From contig JAGXAB010000019.1 in NCBI GenBank assembly GCA_018971775.1, positions 19,781-83,780 on the forward strand: 64,000 nucleotides of DNA, written 5' to 3'. Below are positions 44,831 through 54,004 of this stretch, in pieces. The notes under the pieces were generated by a model. It saw nothing but the letters and a program-made list of their open reading frames with translations, searched no databases and had not been told where the DNA came from. Every line of letters begins with the position of its first letter. The first letter of the stretch is position 1. The translations under genes were made by a program, and so were the position numbers. The stretch comes from Cyanobacteria bacterium REEB67. GTDB lineage: Bacteria > Cyanobacteriota > Vampirovibrionia > Obscuribacterales > Obscuribacteraceae.

Positions 44831-45748
44831 TTAATAGCCGGAGTAGGCGAGAACCGGGAAGTCCTCGTTTTCTTCGACGTTGTCGACGGTAAAAGGCTCG
44901 GAAGTCAGAGAAGAGGCGTCTGGTATCAGTCGACGCAGCTCCTCGGCTATGGCTTTGGCCTGAACGATTCGACTATGCAAATGGATAGATTCGAATTCCA
45001 GACGCACTCTCGTGCCGTCCACAGCAATCACCTCACCATTGCGAATCAATGAATTTGCCTGGCGCATGACGTCCTGGGGAGTCTTCAAAACGGCTCGCGA
45101 ATGGGTGTGGGGAAGCAAATTGCCCTGGGCATCATAGCCACGGTCGATCCAGGCTTCCCCGGCAACGCGGATGCCGGCCCTTTCGCCAGCCTGCAGCAAA
45201 ATATTGCTGGCCGGACCAAGCAGGACCAACCAGCGATCGTATTCGGCCAGAGCCTTGGCGACGATTGTGGCAATGCGCACGTCATGGCTCATCTGCCGAT
45301 AAAGGAAGCCATGCGGGCGGACCTGGGTGATTTCCAGGCCAAAAGTGCGGGCCAGGCCGGAAAGTGCGCCCAGCTGGTAAAGCACGGAGGCGCGCAGCTC
45401 AGCGCTGGAGAGGTGTATTTCGCGACGACCAAAGCCGGCCAGGTCCGGGTAGCCAATATGGGCCCCAAGAGAAAGGCCGTAATAGCGGATGCTTTCGAGC
45501 GCCGCTTCCATCAGGACAGGATCGCCGGAATGAGCGCCGCAAGCGACGTTGGCCGAAGTGACGAAGGGAAGGACTTCATGCTCGCCTTCGACGCGGTAAG
45601 GACCGTAGCCTTCACCGATGTTGGTATTGATGTCTACGCCGCTGGCCAGAAGGACGCGGGCATTGCTGGGTTGAGTGGCCGAAACCGCCGGTGCAACTGA
45701 TTGCGATTCGCGGTTGGTTCGCCCTCTCTGATGCTTGGTTCTGCGCAT
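44831..45748 (-). CDS. pxpA: LamB/YcsF family protein (5-oxoprolinase subunit A-like)
   Basis: The protein has 305 residues. PxpA is the subunit of the ATP-dependent 5-oxoprolinase that opens 5-oxoproline to glutamate with PxpBC. Family motifs are clear: DINTNIGEGYGPY, TSANVACGAHSGDP, LGAHIGYPDLAGFGRREIHL, VRPHGFLYRQM, and GEAWIDRGYDAQGNLLPHTH. The normal 'DLNCDLGE' opening is changed to DINTNIGE, and the Lys of 'KPHGALY' is Arg here. Residues 1-30 and the last ~35 are extra. No pxpB or pxpC lies beside it, which is unusual, so the symbol rests on family only. Confidence 0.8.
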   Translation of the reverse strand: MRRTKHQRGRTNRESQSVAPAVSATQPSNARVLLASGVDINTNIGEGYGPYRVEGEHEVLPFVTSANVACGAHSGDPVLMEAALESIRYYGLSLGAHIGYPDLAGFGRREIHLSSAELRASVLYQLGALSGLARTFGLEITQVRPHGFLYRQMSHDVRIATIVAKALAEYDRWLVLLGPASNILLQAGERAGIRVAGEAWIDRGYDAQGNLLPHTHSRAVLKTPQDVMRQANSLIRNGEVIAVDGTRVRLEFESIHLHSRIVQAKAIAEELRRLIPDASSLTSEPFTVDNVEENEDFPVLAYSGY

Positions 45749-46017
45749 CTTGACTGAGCTCCTGGGAAAGGCCGATAAAGGCCCGAGATGACCATAAACA
45801 CCGAAAAGCTATTTAGGTCGGTGCGCCATTTTAGCAAGACTGACGCCTTTTTGGTTAATTTCAGCCTTTTCCCTATGGCGTACTGTGAAGCAAGACTTAC
45901 AATGGTGTCACATCAAGATATCGGGATGCCCAGCCCCTGGCGATTCAATCCGTCTGCGCCCGGGTCTGATGATATCGTATACGGCACAGGCCGAAAGAGA
46001 CATCTGGGGAAGTAAGT

Positions 46018-47646
46018 ATGCTTTCGACCCGTAAATTTTTAGCCTTCAGCCTACCCGTCGGTCTGCTTGCCATGGTCATGCTTGGTTCAAGCCGGGCAGT
46101 CCCCGTCGAGGCGGCAACGAGAGCCAATAATGGCTCGGCTCAAAGCCCGGCACAATTGCGCCTCACCGCCCTCGACACCCTGATGAAGGGAGACCGAAAC
46201 AGCGCCCTCGACCTCTACGAGGAGGCTATTGACCTGGCCGCCGCGCAGTTCGGCAATGACTCCACTTTTTTGGGCGATCTCTATTACGAAGCCGGTCGTC
46301 TCTATCTAGACCTCGCCCAATTCAACAAAGCCGAAGTCTGCTTGAATCAAGCCGTCAAAATAAATCCCAAAAATGCCTCGGCCCGCCTGGCCCTGGCAAA
46401 ATTGCTGGAAACCCGCGAAAAAGTGCAGGATTCCATCGCCCAGATACGCGAAGCGCTCTTGATCAATCCCTCATCACCAGTGGCTCGTCAACGCTTCATC
46501 CACACCCTCTCGCGTTATGGCCAATCCCCTTCAGACAAAGCGATCGCCACCCAGGAATCGGTCACTCTTGCCTCCATGCAAAAGATCGCCCGCGAGGCTC
46601 TATTGAAGACGACCGCCGATGAGAAAAAATCGGACGCAAAAAAAGCCGCATCAGAAGCGTCGGCCGCCGCCAAAAAAGCCACCGCGGCGAAAGCTCCGGC
46701 AGTGCCGATACTGCCTAAAAACCTGGCTCCGGTCAAAGAAGACGAAGCAAAAGCGGAAGCCTCACAAAAAGACGCCGGCGTCACCAAATTTGATACCAAG
46801 CTCAGTCCTCTCACTAAGGCGCCACAGGCCGCCGAAATCAAAACCGAAACGGCCGAACCATCTGCACCTTCTCATCAAGGCGAAAGTGTCACTAAGCCAA
46901 GGAAGAAGCCAACGCCAAGTCTGTCGCTCTTCCCATTGCAGAATCTGAGCGAACGTAAAAAGCAAGACGAGCAAACCAGGGAAAGTGACGCCAAGGCTAA
47001 AAAGAACGCAGAGGAAGCGGCCAGAAAAAACGCGGCAGCGTCAAATGCAAATGACGTAATCGAAAAGCTGAAAGAACAAGCGCGCCGAGAAGCGGCACAA
47101 AAAGCAAATCGAGATGCAGCGCGAGAGGCGTCAAAAGAATCTACCGAAAAAGCAGCCAAAACCAAAGCGCACAAAGCTGAAAAAGCCGAGAAAACGGAAA
47201 AAGCAGCAGCGCACGCTCCCAGTAAAACAAAAGAAAAAGAAGCCCCGGTCCGGGAAACCGCCAGAGAACAAGCGCCGGTGCAGCAGGCCCCTGTGCAGCA
47301 GATGCCGATGCAGGTGCCGCAGCCTTACATGCAGCCCTTCCAGCCACCCGTCTTCACACCGGCGCCAAAATCCAAGCATGGTGCAGGCTTCGTGCCACCG
47401 CCGCCACCGACAATGCCGATGTATGGAGGCATGCCGGTGCAAGTGATACCGCAGGTAATACCGGTACAGGCACCAAAACCACCGGTCAAGAAAGTGGAGA
47501 AACCGAAAGCGCCTCCGAAAGAGGAGAGCAAACCGGTGGAGGAAGCACCGCCGCCGATGACATCGACGGGCTCCGATGATCCTTCCTTCCTCGTCGACTG
47601 GGCCGATATCAAGGACAAGTCCAAGGCTAAAAAGAAAGGTAAATAG
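46018..47646 (+). CDS. Secreted TPR protein with Ala/Lys/Glu helical and Pro-rich tail
   Basis: The protein has 542 residues from ATG 46018. A signal peptide (FLAFSLPVGLLAMVMLGSS) is followed by about three TPR units (residues 45-180: DTLMKGDRNSALDLYEEAI, FNKAEVCLNQAVKINPKN, VQDSIAQIREALLINPSS). From about residue 200 the chain is highly charged, Ala/Lys/Glu-rich, likely one long helix or disordered. Near residues 420-500 it is Pro/Met/Gln-rich, with PPPPPTMPMYGG and similar. No enzymatic domain is seen. The composition matches other exported proteins of the window. Confidence 0.7.
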   Translation: MLSTRKFLAFSLPVGLLAMVMLGSSRAVPVEAATRANNGSAQSPAQLRLTALDTLMKGDRNSALDLYEEAIDLAAAQFGNDSTFLGDLYYEAGRLYLDLAQFNKAEVCLNQAVKINPKNASARLALAKLLETREKVQDSIAQIREALLINPSSPVARQRFIHTLSRYGQSPSDKAIATQESVTLASMQKIAREALLKTTADEKKSDAKKAASEASAAAKKATAAKAPAVPILPKNLAPVKEDEAKAEASQKDAGVTKFDTKLSPLTKAPQAAEIKTETAEPSAPSHQGESVTKPRKKPTPSLSLFPLQNLSERKKQDEQTRESDAKAKKNAEEAARKNAAASNANDVIEKLKEQARREAAQKANRDAAREASKESTEKAAKTKAHKAEKAEKTEKAAAHAPSKTKEKEAPVRETAREQAPVQQAPVQQMPMQVPQPYMQPFQPPVFTPAPKSKHGAGFVPPPPPTMPMYGGMPVQVIPQVIPVQAPKPPVKKVEKPKAPPKEESKPVEEAPPPMTSTGSDDPSFLVDWADIKDKSKAKKKGK

Positions 47647-47662
47647 AGCTCAGATCGGCTAT

Positions 47663-48277
47663 CTATTTACTTTTAGGAGCGGGCGGCTTCTCCGACCGGT
47701 CCCGGTCCATGTCATTGTCCGGCGGCGGCTGCCCCCTGCCGGCGCGCATCGCCTTTAAATCAGCAAGTCGTGTCTCCGACCATTTCTTGCGCTGCTCGGG
47801 GGTGAAAACAGCTCGAATCGCCAGAAAATCGCTGAGTTTGAGATTTTCGGCTTCTTCGATCAAAGGCTTCATCTCGTTGCGCTTAGCGATAACCTGCTCG
47901 TTACTGGCCTCCACCGAAAACATCAAATCGCGCATCTCAGCGCGCTTCGTGCTCAACTGCTGACGGATCTCTTTGGCACGCGCCATATTGCGACCACGAA
48001 TGGTACTAATCTTGGCCTTTTGCTCATCGGAAAGATTGAGCATGGAAAAATCCAGCGGCATGTGACCGAGGCCTTCGCCGGGGAAGCCACCATGGAAGCG
48101 ACGCCCACCCGGTCGCGGTCCACCTGGCCCCGGGCCGCCGGCAGCGCACTTTGCACCATCATCTTCAGCGCCACTACTATCGGCGCCACCCTTAGCCTGG
48201 GCGAGAGCGACCTGCGACTGCCCGAAAAAAGCTACCAGAGAGAGCGCTAGAACTAACGATCTATAACTTGATCGCAT
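47663..48277 (-). CDS. Spy/CpxP-like periplasmic protein
   Basis: About 204 residues from ATG 48277, which has GAGG nine bases upstream and lies inside the 3' end of the anti-sigma gene (16-base overlap). A signal peptide ends near VALAQA. A Gly/Pro-rich part precedes an all-helical region with LNLSDEQKAKISTIRGRNM and, later, FTPEQRKKWSETR. These are the paired 'LTxxQ'-type motifs of the Spy/CpxP family, which sense or buffer envelope stress. A Pro/Asp-rich tail ends it. The neighbouring ECF sigma and anti-sigma genes suggest a stress regulon. Confidence 0.78.
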   Translation of the reverse strand: MRSSYRSLVLALSLVAFFGQSQVALAQAKGGADSSGAEDDGAKCAAGGPGPGGPRPGGRRFHGGFPGEGLGHMPLDFSMLNLSDEQKAKISTIRGRNMARAKEIRQQLSTKRAEMRDLMFSVEASNEQVIAKRNEMKPLIEEAENLKLSDFLAIRAVFTPEQRKKWSETRLADLKAMRAGRGQPPPDNDMDRDRSEKPPAPKSK

Positions 48278-48884
48278 AAAGACCATCCTCGTTTGTACTG
48301 ATGCCGACGTCAGTGCCGTTGCCGCTGCCCTCTTCATCGTAGAGAGCTACTATATCGTCAGTCATCGGCACTGAACTTTTATCTGATTCTAATTTTTGCA
48401 GGTGCGTAACCACTGGTTTAGGCGCCTGGGCCACTTCCACCGGACCTTGCGGTGAAAGCGAGAACTGGGCCACCAGGCCAAAGAGCAAGATGGTGGCGGC
48501 GGCGGCGAAGGCAACGAGCCTCGGACGCGGCCGCGAGAAGGCAACGACATTGCCGCCAACCGGAACGAGCGCGGCCGGAGCGGCGACATTTTCCTCAGCC
48601 GGAGCGGCGCTGATAACAGGCGCCATCTGCACGGAAACTGCGCCATTGACAGCGCCGTTGATGCGCGCTTCGATCAAATCGGCAAAATCACGACTGGGCA
48701 GATCGGGCAATGACTGCAGCGATGCCACCACCTTCTCGATGGCGGCCAAATCTTCGCGGCAGCTCGGGCAAACGAGAAGATGGCTTTCGACCGTCTCGAC
48801 ATCGGCCAAATCGAGCTCCATATCTCGAAACGCACCGAGCATTTCGGAGACTTGTTGGCAATTTGCTTTGTTTAAATCGGACAT
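48261..48884 (-). CDS. Anti-sigma factor with zinc-finger-type domain
   Basis: About 207 residues from ATG 48884, with AAGGTG six bases upstream; a GTG at 48893 overlaps the sigma stop. The N-terminal anti-sigma domain has the His-x3-Cys-x2-Cys pattern: VESHLLVCPSCREDLAAIE. A transmembrane segment follows (about residues 120-140: LVAFAAAATILLFGLVAQFS) and then a ~65-residue extracytoplasmic part. It holds its cognate ECF sigma factor, encoded just upstream, until a signal releases it; this is inferred from context and family. Confidence 0.85.
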   Translation of the reverse strand: MSDLNKANCQQVSEMLGAFRDMELDLADVETVESHLLVCPSCREDLAAIEKVVASLQSLPDLPSRDFADLIEARINGAVNGAVSVQMAPVISAAPAEENVAAPAALVPVGGNVVAFSRPRPRLVAFAAAATILLFGLVAQFSLSPQGPVEVAQAPKPVVTHLQKLESDKSSVPMTDDIVALYDEEGSGNGTDVGISTNEDGLYAIKL

Positions 48885-48889
48885 GATCG

Positions 48890-49588
48890 TCACCTTGCAG
48901 TGATAGGGAAATTGACGTGGGCAGACTCGTTCGAAAAATAGGGCTCAAGTAATTCGCGCAATTTGAGGCGGCCATAGTGTAGACGCGAGCGCACGGTACC
49001 AATACTGGTGCCGACAATTTCAGAGACTTCCTGATAAGACAAGCCCTGCATATCATGCAGAACAAGAACCATTTTTTGAGCTTCGGGTAGCATCGCCAGA
49101 GATTTCTCGACGATTTGCGTCTGCTCGTTTATATCGAGCTTCTGAGCCGGATCCGGCGTGCGGTCGGCCAGCTGAGTGACGGTATCGCGCGAAGAATCGG
49201 TCGACACCTCCTCGCCAGCGCTGCTGCCTGACTGAGGATCGAAGATTACTGCTTTGCTTTCCAGGGTACGTTGCTTCATCCTCATCACATCCATACATTG
49301 GTTGTGGGCTATTCGGTAGAGCCAGGAAGAGAAAAGCGCGTTTTGCCGATACTTGTCTAAACTCTGATGCACTTTTAAAAAAGTCTCTTGCACGACTTCC
49401 TCGGCTTCCTCGTTGTTTCCTAAGGTGCGCAGGGCGATTGAATACACCCTTGCCTGGTAGCGCCGGACGAGGATCTTAAAGATCCCCATATCCGCCGAAA
49501 TACGGAATTTGGCAACTAATTGCTCATCCGTTAATTCCGTTGGTTCCGTCGGTTCCACTGCTCTCTCCAACCTGCTCGGTGTGGTCAT
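48890..49588 (-). CDS. ECF-type sigma factor (RpoE-like)
   Basis: The protein has 232 residues from ATG 49588. Region 2 is clear: FKILVRRYQARVYSIALRTL, NNEEAEEVVQETFLKVHQ, and SSWLYRIAHNQCMDVMR. Region 4 contains LPEAQKMVLVLHDMQGLSYQ, then EVSEIVGTSIGTVRSRLHYG. A linker of about 45 residues rich in Ser/Thr/Asp lies between, a little longer than usual. It is the first gene of an operon with the anti-sigma factor and the Spy-like protein. Upstream lies a perfect palindrome (49707-49721). Confidence 0.92.
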   Translation of the reverse strand: MTTPSRLERAVEPTEPTELTDEQLVAKFRISADMGIFKILVRRYQARVYSIALRTLGNNEEAEEVVQETFLKVHQSLDKYRQNALFSSWLYRIAHNQCMDVMRMKQRTLESKAVIFDPQSGSSAGEEVSTDSSRDTVTQLADRTPDPAQKLDINEQTQIVEKSLAMLPEAQKMVLVLHDMQGLSYQEVSEIVGTSIGTVRSRLHYGRLKLRELLEPYFSNESAHVNFPITAR

Positions 49589-49706
49589 GTGATAAAACGC
49601 TCGCCGGGGTAAAAAAGTTCAATTTAAAAGGCCAGCTTAGCAACATTTAACATTCCGCCGCTCGACCGCACCCTTTTCAATTGCACGATAACAAGACCAA
49701 CCGGGC

Positions 49707-49721
49707 ATTGCACTGTGCAAT
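49707..49721. promoter_or_regulatory. Perfect 15-bp palindrome, candidate operator
   Basis: ATTGCAC-T-GTGCAAT lies between the divergent ECF sigma (start 49588) and phosphatase (start 49829) genes. A half-site, TTGCAC, occurs again at 49681. Which regulator binds is unknown. Confidence 0.5.
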
Positions 49722-49828
49722 AGCACAGTATTCGGCAAAGATTGCCCCCCTGGTCCAGGGCGCAAGTCATTTCCGCAGGTCATTCTATAGTAAGGAAGAC
49801 AGGAAGTAGGGAAGAAGGAAAGAAAAGC

Positions 49829-50401
49829 ATGAATAGAGGCATCGCAATCTCAATCGCCATAGCCATCTCCATCGCCGCTGTAAAGAGCGTTGCAGCGGCA
49901 CCGGTGGAGGTGGAGGCGCAGCAGCGAGCGACAGTCGAAAGCGGCAAAGTCGAAAACGTTCCCCTGCCAAATTTTCATCAGGTGCATCCCTTCCTTTACC
50001 GTGGAGGCGAGCCTGACGAGGCGGGCCTCGAAAAGCTGAAGGATATGGGCGTGCGCTCGCTTATCGACCTGCGCGCCGCGACAGCGAAAAGCAAACTGGA
50101 AGAAGCCCAGGCAAAAAGACTCGGTCTGCGCTTCACCAGATTGCCCATGAGCGACAAAGCACCGACTGACAAACAAGTCGCTACCTTCCTCGACCAGGTG
50201 CGACAAGCACGCGACAAAAACGAACCCCTCTATGTTCACTGCGCTCACGGCTCAGATCGCACCGGTTGCCTGGTCGGCATCTGGCGGGTCAGCGAAGATG
50301 GTTACAGCTACGATCAGGCCTACCAGGAAATGCGCAAATATTACTTTGGTCCAAAATTTGTGCAGCTGTCCGGCGCCGTAAAGAAACGGGCGGCAAAATA
50401 A
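49829..50401 (+). CDS. Secreted dual-specificity/tyrosine phosphatase-like protein
   Basis: About 190 residues from ATG 49829, with GAAGGAAAG upstream; the frame extends to 49742. The signal peptide (IAISIAIAISIAAVKSVAAA) implies export. The catalytic loop is VHCAHGSDRTGCLVGIWR, i.e. HCxxGxxRT with the nucleophilic Cys and Arg. Upstream FHQVHPFLYRGGEPDEAGLE and VRSLIDLRAA match the dual-specificity phosphatase fold, with a general acid possibly in LPMSDKAP. The substrate is unknown; exported phosphatases of this type may act on phosphoinositides or envelope molecules. Confidence 0.85.
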   Translation: MNRGIAISIAIAISIAAVKSVAAAPVEVEAQQRATVESGKVENVPLPNFHQVHPFLYRGGEPDEAGLEKLKDMGVRSLIDLRAATAKSKLEEAQAKRLGLRFTRLPMSDKAPTDKQVATFLDQVRQARDKNEPLYVHCAHGSDRTGCLVGIWRVSEDGYSYDQAYQEMRKYYFGPKFVQLSGAVKKRAAK

Positions 50402-50426
50402 CGAAATAGACAAAAAAGGACCTCTC

Positions 50427-52961
50427 TCAGCGCTGCGGTGGCACTGCCGGCGGTGCAGCCTTTACTGGCGGCGCGACGCCATTGGCGGTGGCGGGAACAA
50501 CAGCGGCCGGAGGTGCTTCCAGGACACGAAGCTTATCCTGGGCTATTTTGGACCAGGGGAAATAGCGGACTATGTCCTTGAGGGTGGCAATCATTTTCGG
50601 CCCATCGGCAAAGGTCTCGGAAAGCTTAACCTGATACCAGAGTGCCTGCCAGTTGGAAGGATCAAGGAAAAGCGCTTTCTCTACATAGCGCTGCATCTCG
50701 GGAAAGCGCCTGGCGCGACTGAGGTGGACTGCGCAATCGACCAGGACATCGGCGTCCTGGGGTGCCAGGACAAGGGCACGGTCCATCGTTTGCTTGGCAT
50801 TTTCCATCTGCCCATTGTCCAGATAGAGCAAACTCCAATCGGCGAGGATCCGTCCTTCCACTTCGGTAGCACCGGCTTTTTTCGCCATATCCTGCGCTTT
50901 GACAAAATAATCGTAAGCGGCCTTGCTGTGCTCAGGCCTGTTCAAATCCTTGGCCATGATGCGACGCAGGCTACCGATGCGACCGAGCACACGGGCCTCA
51001 TTCTTACGATCACCGCTGGCGGTGGCAAAAGAAAGGGCACGCTGATAGCCGGCTTCCGCCCCCCGAAATTCGCGTTTTTCGATAAGTGCGCGGTCCCCCG
51101 ATTCGATCGATTGCTCGATGTCGCTGCGCACTTTCAAAGCCGCCGAGCCTTTCAGCAACATGCGCTGAAACTTATAGTCGAGGATGCAGATGAAATTTTC
51201 CAGAAAAGGATTGCCGAGAATGCCCAGATTAGCAGTCTGAAAAAAGCCGCCGCTATCTGACTTGCCGTCTTCCTTTTTTAGAGGCTGCCCGGGAATGGCT
51301 GGTGTGGCGGCATAAGGCAGGGTATAGGTAAATTCGACCTTGCGCACCGGTCGGCCGGCAATAGCCACATTATCGATCGTCACTTTACCCAGTCGCACCG
51401 GACGACCGTCCAGCCCTTCACCTTCGGTCATATGGCGGCCGGGAGCGTCGCCAACGTAGCGACCGGCAACGGCGGCGGGCAGATTATTGAAGGCAGCGCC
51501 GGTATCGACCAGCATCATCACGTCTTCCCGGCCGCCCAATCTGACTTTGACTACGGGGGCACTCTTGCGCAAAAAAGTGACCTGAGTTGCATCGGTCGGT
51601 CGCACAAAACTGTCCGAATCGTTGACGGTAAGAGTCGCTTTGCCGTAGTCGACGGTGACGACAAAACGCGATATGACATTGGTACCGATGATGCCGCCCA
51701 GCCGTCGGCCGAGATGACGCGACTGTGAAGAAAGGTCGAGGATGCGCGCTTCGATGTCGTTGACGATTAGATTGCCGAGTTCGAGACGACCGATCGTGCT
51801 CGTCGCGGTGGTGACACGACCGGCCAGTACGCCCATTTCGGCGGTGCCTTCCTTGAGCAGGAAACTGTCGGCGGCCACACGCCTATCGATAATCGTATCG
51901 GAAGCACCGGTATCAAAAAGAAAATCCAGTTCTTCACCGTTATTTAGACGACCTTTGACCAGTATTTCCTTTTGGGCATAGTCGAAGGGTATGACGATCG
52001 TCTTGCTCAACTTGAAAGAGCCGCCCGGCCGGTCAAAATCATGGTCTCCGGCGACTTGATTGGTATTGACGTCACTGACCAGATAAGCGTGCTCGACTTT
52101 ACTATCGACGAGGCGTACTTCCTTATAGGGATAGAGCGAACCGGATACCGGTCGATATTCAGAATAGAGAATCTGCACGTCGCGGGCAGGAGTGCTGCCC
52201 CCACCCAGCTTGAATGCCAAGCCGAGAACATTGAAGTTTTTTTCTTCGACATAGAGCGTGAAGTTTTCGCCGGAGCTGAGCGAACTGAAAAGAATGGGGT
52301 AACAGGGACTTTCGTGGAAGTTGGTGCGCTCACCCAGTACCACCTTCAAATCACCGCCCTGGCCGTTCAAACTACGCGCCGCCTCCAGCAAAAAGCTGGC
52401 CGGCAGAGTCGATTCGAGGTTGAGCAGTTTAGCACTGTCCATGACGGCATCATCGACTTTACCGGAGGCCTGCACCCAGGGGGTTTCTCCGTTGAAGCCC
52501 TCAGTCCAATTATTGACGCCTTCGGAGCTGACGGCATTATTCGATGCAGCTCGCTCGTGATCGAAACGCCACTTCGGTCCCTTGCGCAAAAGGCGATAGG
52601 AGCTACTGCCCGGGGCCTGACTGCTCAAACGCGCCACATCTTCGAGGCTGCCCGGCTGATCGACTTCTTTGCCGAAGACGCAATAGTTGGTCGCCAGCCT
52701 GGCGATGCTCTCCTCGCCACCGAGGGCGGTGAGAGCCTTGGTCAAGATCGACTCGAGCTGACCGAACTGGCTGAGCGTATCAGCAGCGGCACTCGGGCCC
52801 GAGGCCGCACCACCGGCAGTGCCACCTCCATCGCCTTGCGCGAAACAAAACGGAGCGAGAAGGACGCTGTTAGCCAGTAAGCAGGAAAACAGCAGGCTGG
52901 AAGCAAGAGAACGCTTCACCGTATGCCGTGTCGATTTTATATGGTGGCAAATTGCTTGCAT
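50427..52961 (-). CDS. Secreted protein with two retropepsin-like domains and TPRs
   Basis: The protein has 844 residues if from ATG 52961, which overlaps the kdsA end by 25 bases; a GTG at 52919 gives 830. The signal peptide (SSLLFSCLLANSVLLAPF) ends near CFAQG. Residues about 50-300 are a beta-rich region. Two clan-AA aspartic protease-like domains follow, with DFLFDTGASDTIID (about residue 350) and MMLVDTGAAFNNL (about 485), each with an Asp-Thr-Gly triad. A TPR-like C-terminus follows (about 650-800), then a Pro/Ala tail. Two half-domains in one chain could form an internal pseudo-dimer, as in pepsin. It is likely a periplasmic or surface peptidase; the substrate is unknown. Confidence 0.78.
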   Translation of the reverse strand: MQAICHHIKSTRHTVKRSLASSLLFSCLLANSVLLAPFCFAQGDGGGTAGGAASGPSAAADTLSQFGQLESILTKALTALGGEESIARLATNYCVFGKEVDQPGSLEDVARLSSQAPGSSSYRLLRKGPKWRFDHERAASNNAVSSEGVNNWTEGFNGETPWVQASGKVDDAVMDSAKLLNLESTLPASFLLEAARSLNGQGGDLKVVLGERTNFHESPCYPILFSSLSSGENFTLYVEEKNFNVLGLAFKLGGGSTPARDVQILYSEYRPVSGSLYPYKEVRLVDSKVEHAYLVSDVNTNQVAGDHDFDRPGGSFKLSKTIVIPFDYAQKEILVKGRLNNGEELDFLFDTGASDTIIDRRVAADSFLLKEGTAEMGVLAGRVTTATSTIGRLELGNLIVNDIEARILDLSSQSRHLGRRLGGIIGTNVISRFVVTVDYGKATLTVNDSDSFVRPTDATQVTFLRKSAPVVKVRLGGREDVMMLVDTGAAFNNLPAAVAGRYVGDAPGRHMTEGEGLDGRPVRLGKVTIDNVAIAGRPVRKVEFTYTLPYAATPAIPGQPLKKEDGKSDSGGFFQTANLGILGNPFLENFICILDYKFQRMLLKGSAALKVRSDIEQSIESGDRALIEKREFRGAEAGYQRALSFATASGDRKNEARVLGRIGSLRRIMAKDLNRPEHSKAAYDYFVKAQDMAKKAGATEVEGRILADWSLLYLDNGQMENAKQTMDRALVLAPQDADVLVDCAVHLSRARRFPEMQRYVEKALFLDPSNWQALWYQVKLSETFADGPKMIATLKDIVRYFPWSKIAQDKLRVLEAPPAAVVPATANGVAPPVKAAPPAVPPQR

Positions 52962-53815
52962 TGACCCGGTGCCGGCAAACTAATATCAGGCATATCTTTG
53001 ACTACATTGTAGAGTTGCAGGACCTGGGAGATCAGCTCCTCGGCCTGGGCGAGCGGCACCTGGTTGGGACCGTCACTCTTGGCTTCGTCCGGATTGGGAT
53101 GGGTTTCCATAAACATACCGTTCACCCCGGCGACCACTGCAGCGCGGGCGAGAGTAGGTACGTACTGCCTTTCTCCGGTAGATGCGTCACCGGCACCACC
53201 AGGGATTTGCACACTGTGGGTAGCGTCGAAGATTACCGGGTAGCCGTTCTCCTTCATGATCGGAATAGCGCGAAAATCGACAACGAGGTTGTTGTAACCG
53301 AAACTGGTGCCGCGCTCGGTCAAGAGAATATTTTTATTGCCAGAGTCGACGATTTTCTTGACGGCGTTTTTCATATCGCGGGGAGCGAGAAACTGACCTT
53401 TTTTGACATTAACGCATTTGCCTGTGCGCGCCGCTGCTACAAGCAGATCGGTCTGACGGCAGAGGAAGGCGGGAATCTGCAAAACATCGAGTACGGTGCC
53501 GGCCAGAGGACACTGCTCAGCTTCATGGATATCGGAGAGCACCGGCATTCCTAGCTTGGCTTTGATATCGGCCAGCATCTCCAGACCTTTCTCCAGGCCC
53601 GGACCACGGAAGCCATTGACCGAAGTGCGATTGGCTTTATCGAAGGAGGACTTGAAGACCAGATTGAAATTATGTTTCGTGGAAAGTTCATGCAGGTGGG
53701 TGGCTGTTTTTAACAGCATCTCATAAGATTCGATCACGCACGGTCCGGCGATGATCAAAAATTTTCCGCCTTCGGCTACTTCGTGAGAGCCGACTCTGAC
53801 AGCATTTATAGCCAT
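52937..53815 (-). CDS. kdsA: 3-deoxy-8-phosphooctulonate synthase
   Basis: The protein has 292 residues from ATG 53815. KdsA condenses phosphoenolpyruvate and arabinose 5-phosphate to KDO 8-phosphate, for lipopolysaccharide. Motifs are typical: IAGPCVIESYEMLL, FKSSFDKANRTSVNGFRGPG, SDIHEAEQC, QIPAFLCRQTDLLVAAARTG, VNVKKGQFLAP, TERGTSFGYNNLVVD and FDATHSVQIPGG. The Cys of the IAGPCVIES motif suggests the metal-dependent type may be possible; this was not settled. It shows that the organism makes KDO, so it has an outer membrane. Confidence 0.95.
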   Translation of the reverse strand: MAINAVRVGSHEVAEGGKFLIIAGPCVIESYEMLLKTATHLHELSTKHNFNLVFKSSFDKANRTSVNGFRGPGLEKGLEMLADIKAKLGMPVLSDIHEAEQCPLAGTVLDVLQIPAFLCRQTDLLVAAARTGKCVNVKKGQFLAPRDMKNAVKKIVDSGNKNILLTERGTSFGYNNLVVDFRAIPIMKENGYPVIFDATHSVQIPGGAGDASTGERQYVPTLARAAVVAGVNGMFMETHPNPDEAKSDGPNQVPLAQAEELISQVLQLYNVVKDMPDISLPAPGQCKQFATI

Positions 53816-54004
53816 GAAATCCTCGTGAAATGATAAGCTCGCGCCTGATTCGGGCTATTGTAGCAGGATGCAAATATAAGAATCCGCGTCTGAAAACATA
53901 AGCAAAGCAGGACAGCTGCTAAAAATCGTCGCCGCCAACCGCCCCCGGGGAGCAAAAAAATAGAAGAGTTCGCCCGTCCCGAGACCGGCCGCCTACTCCT
54001 GAAA

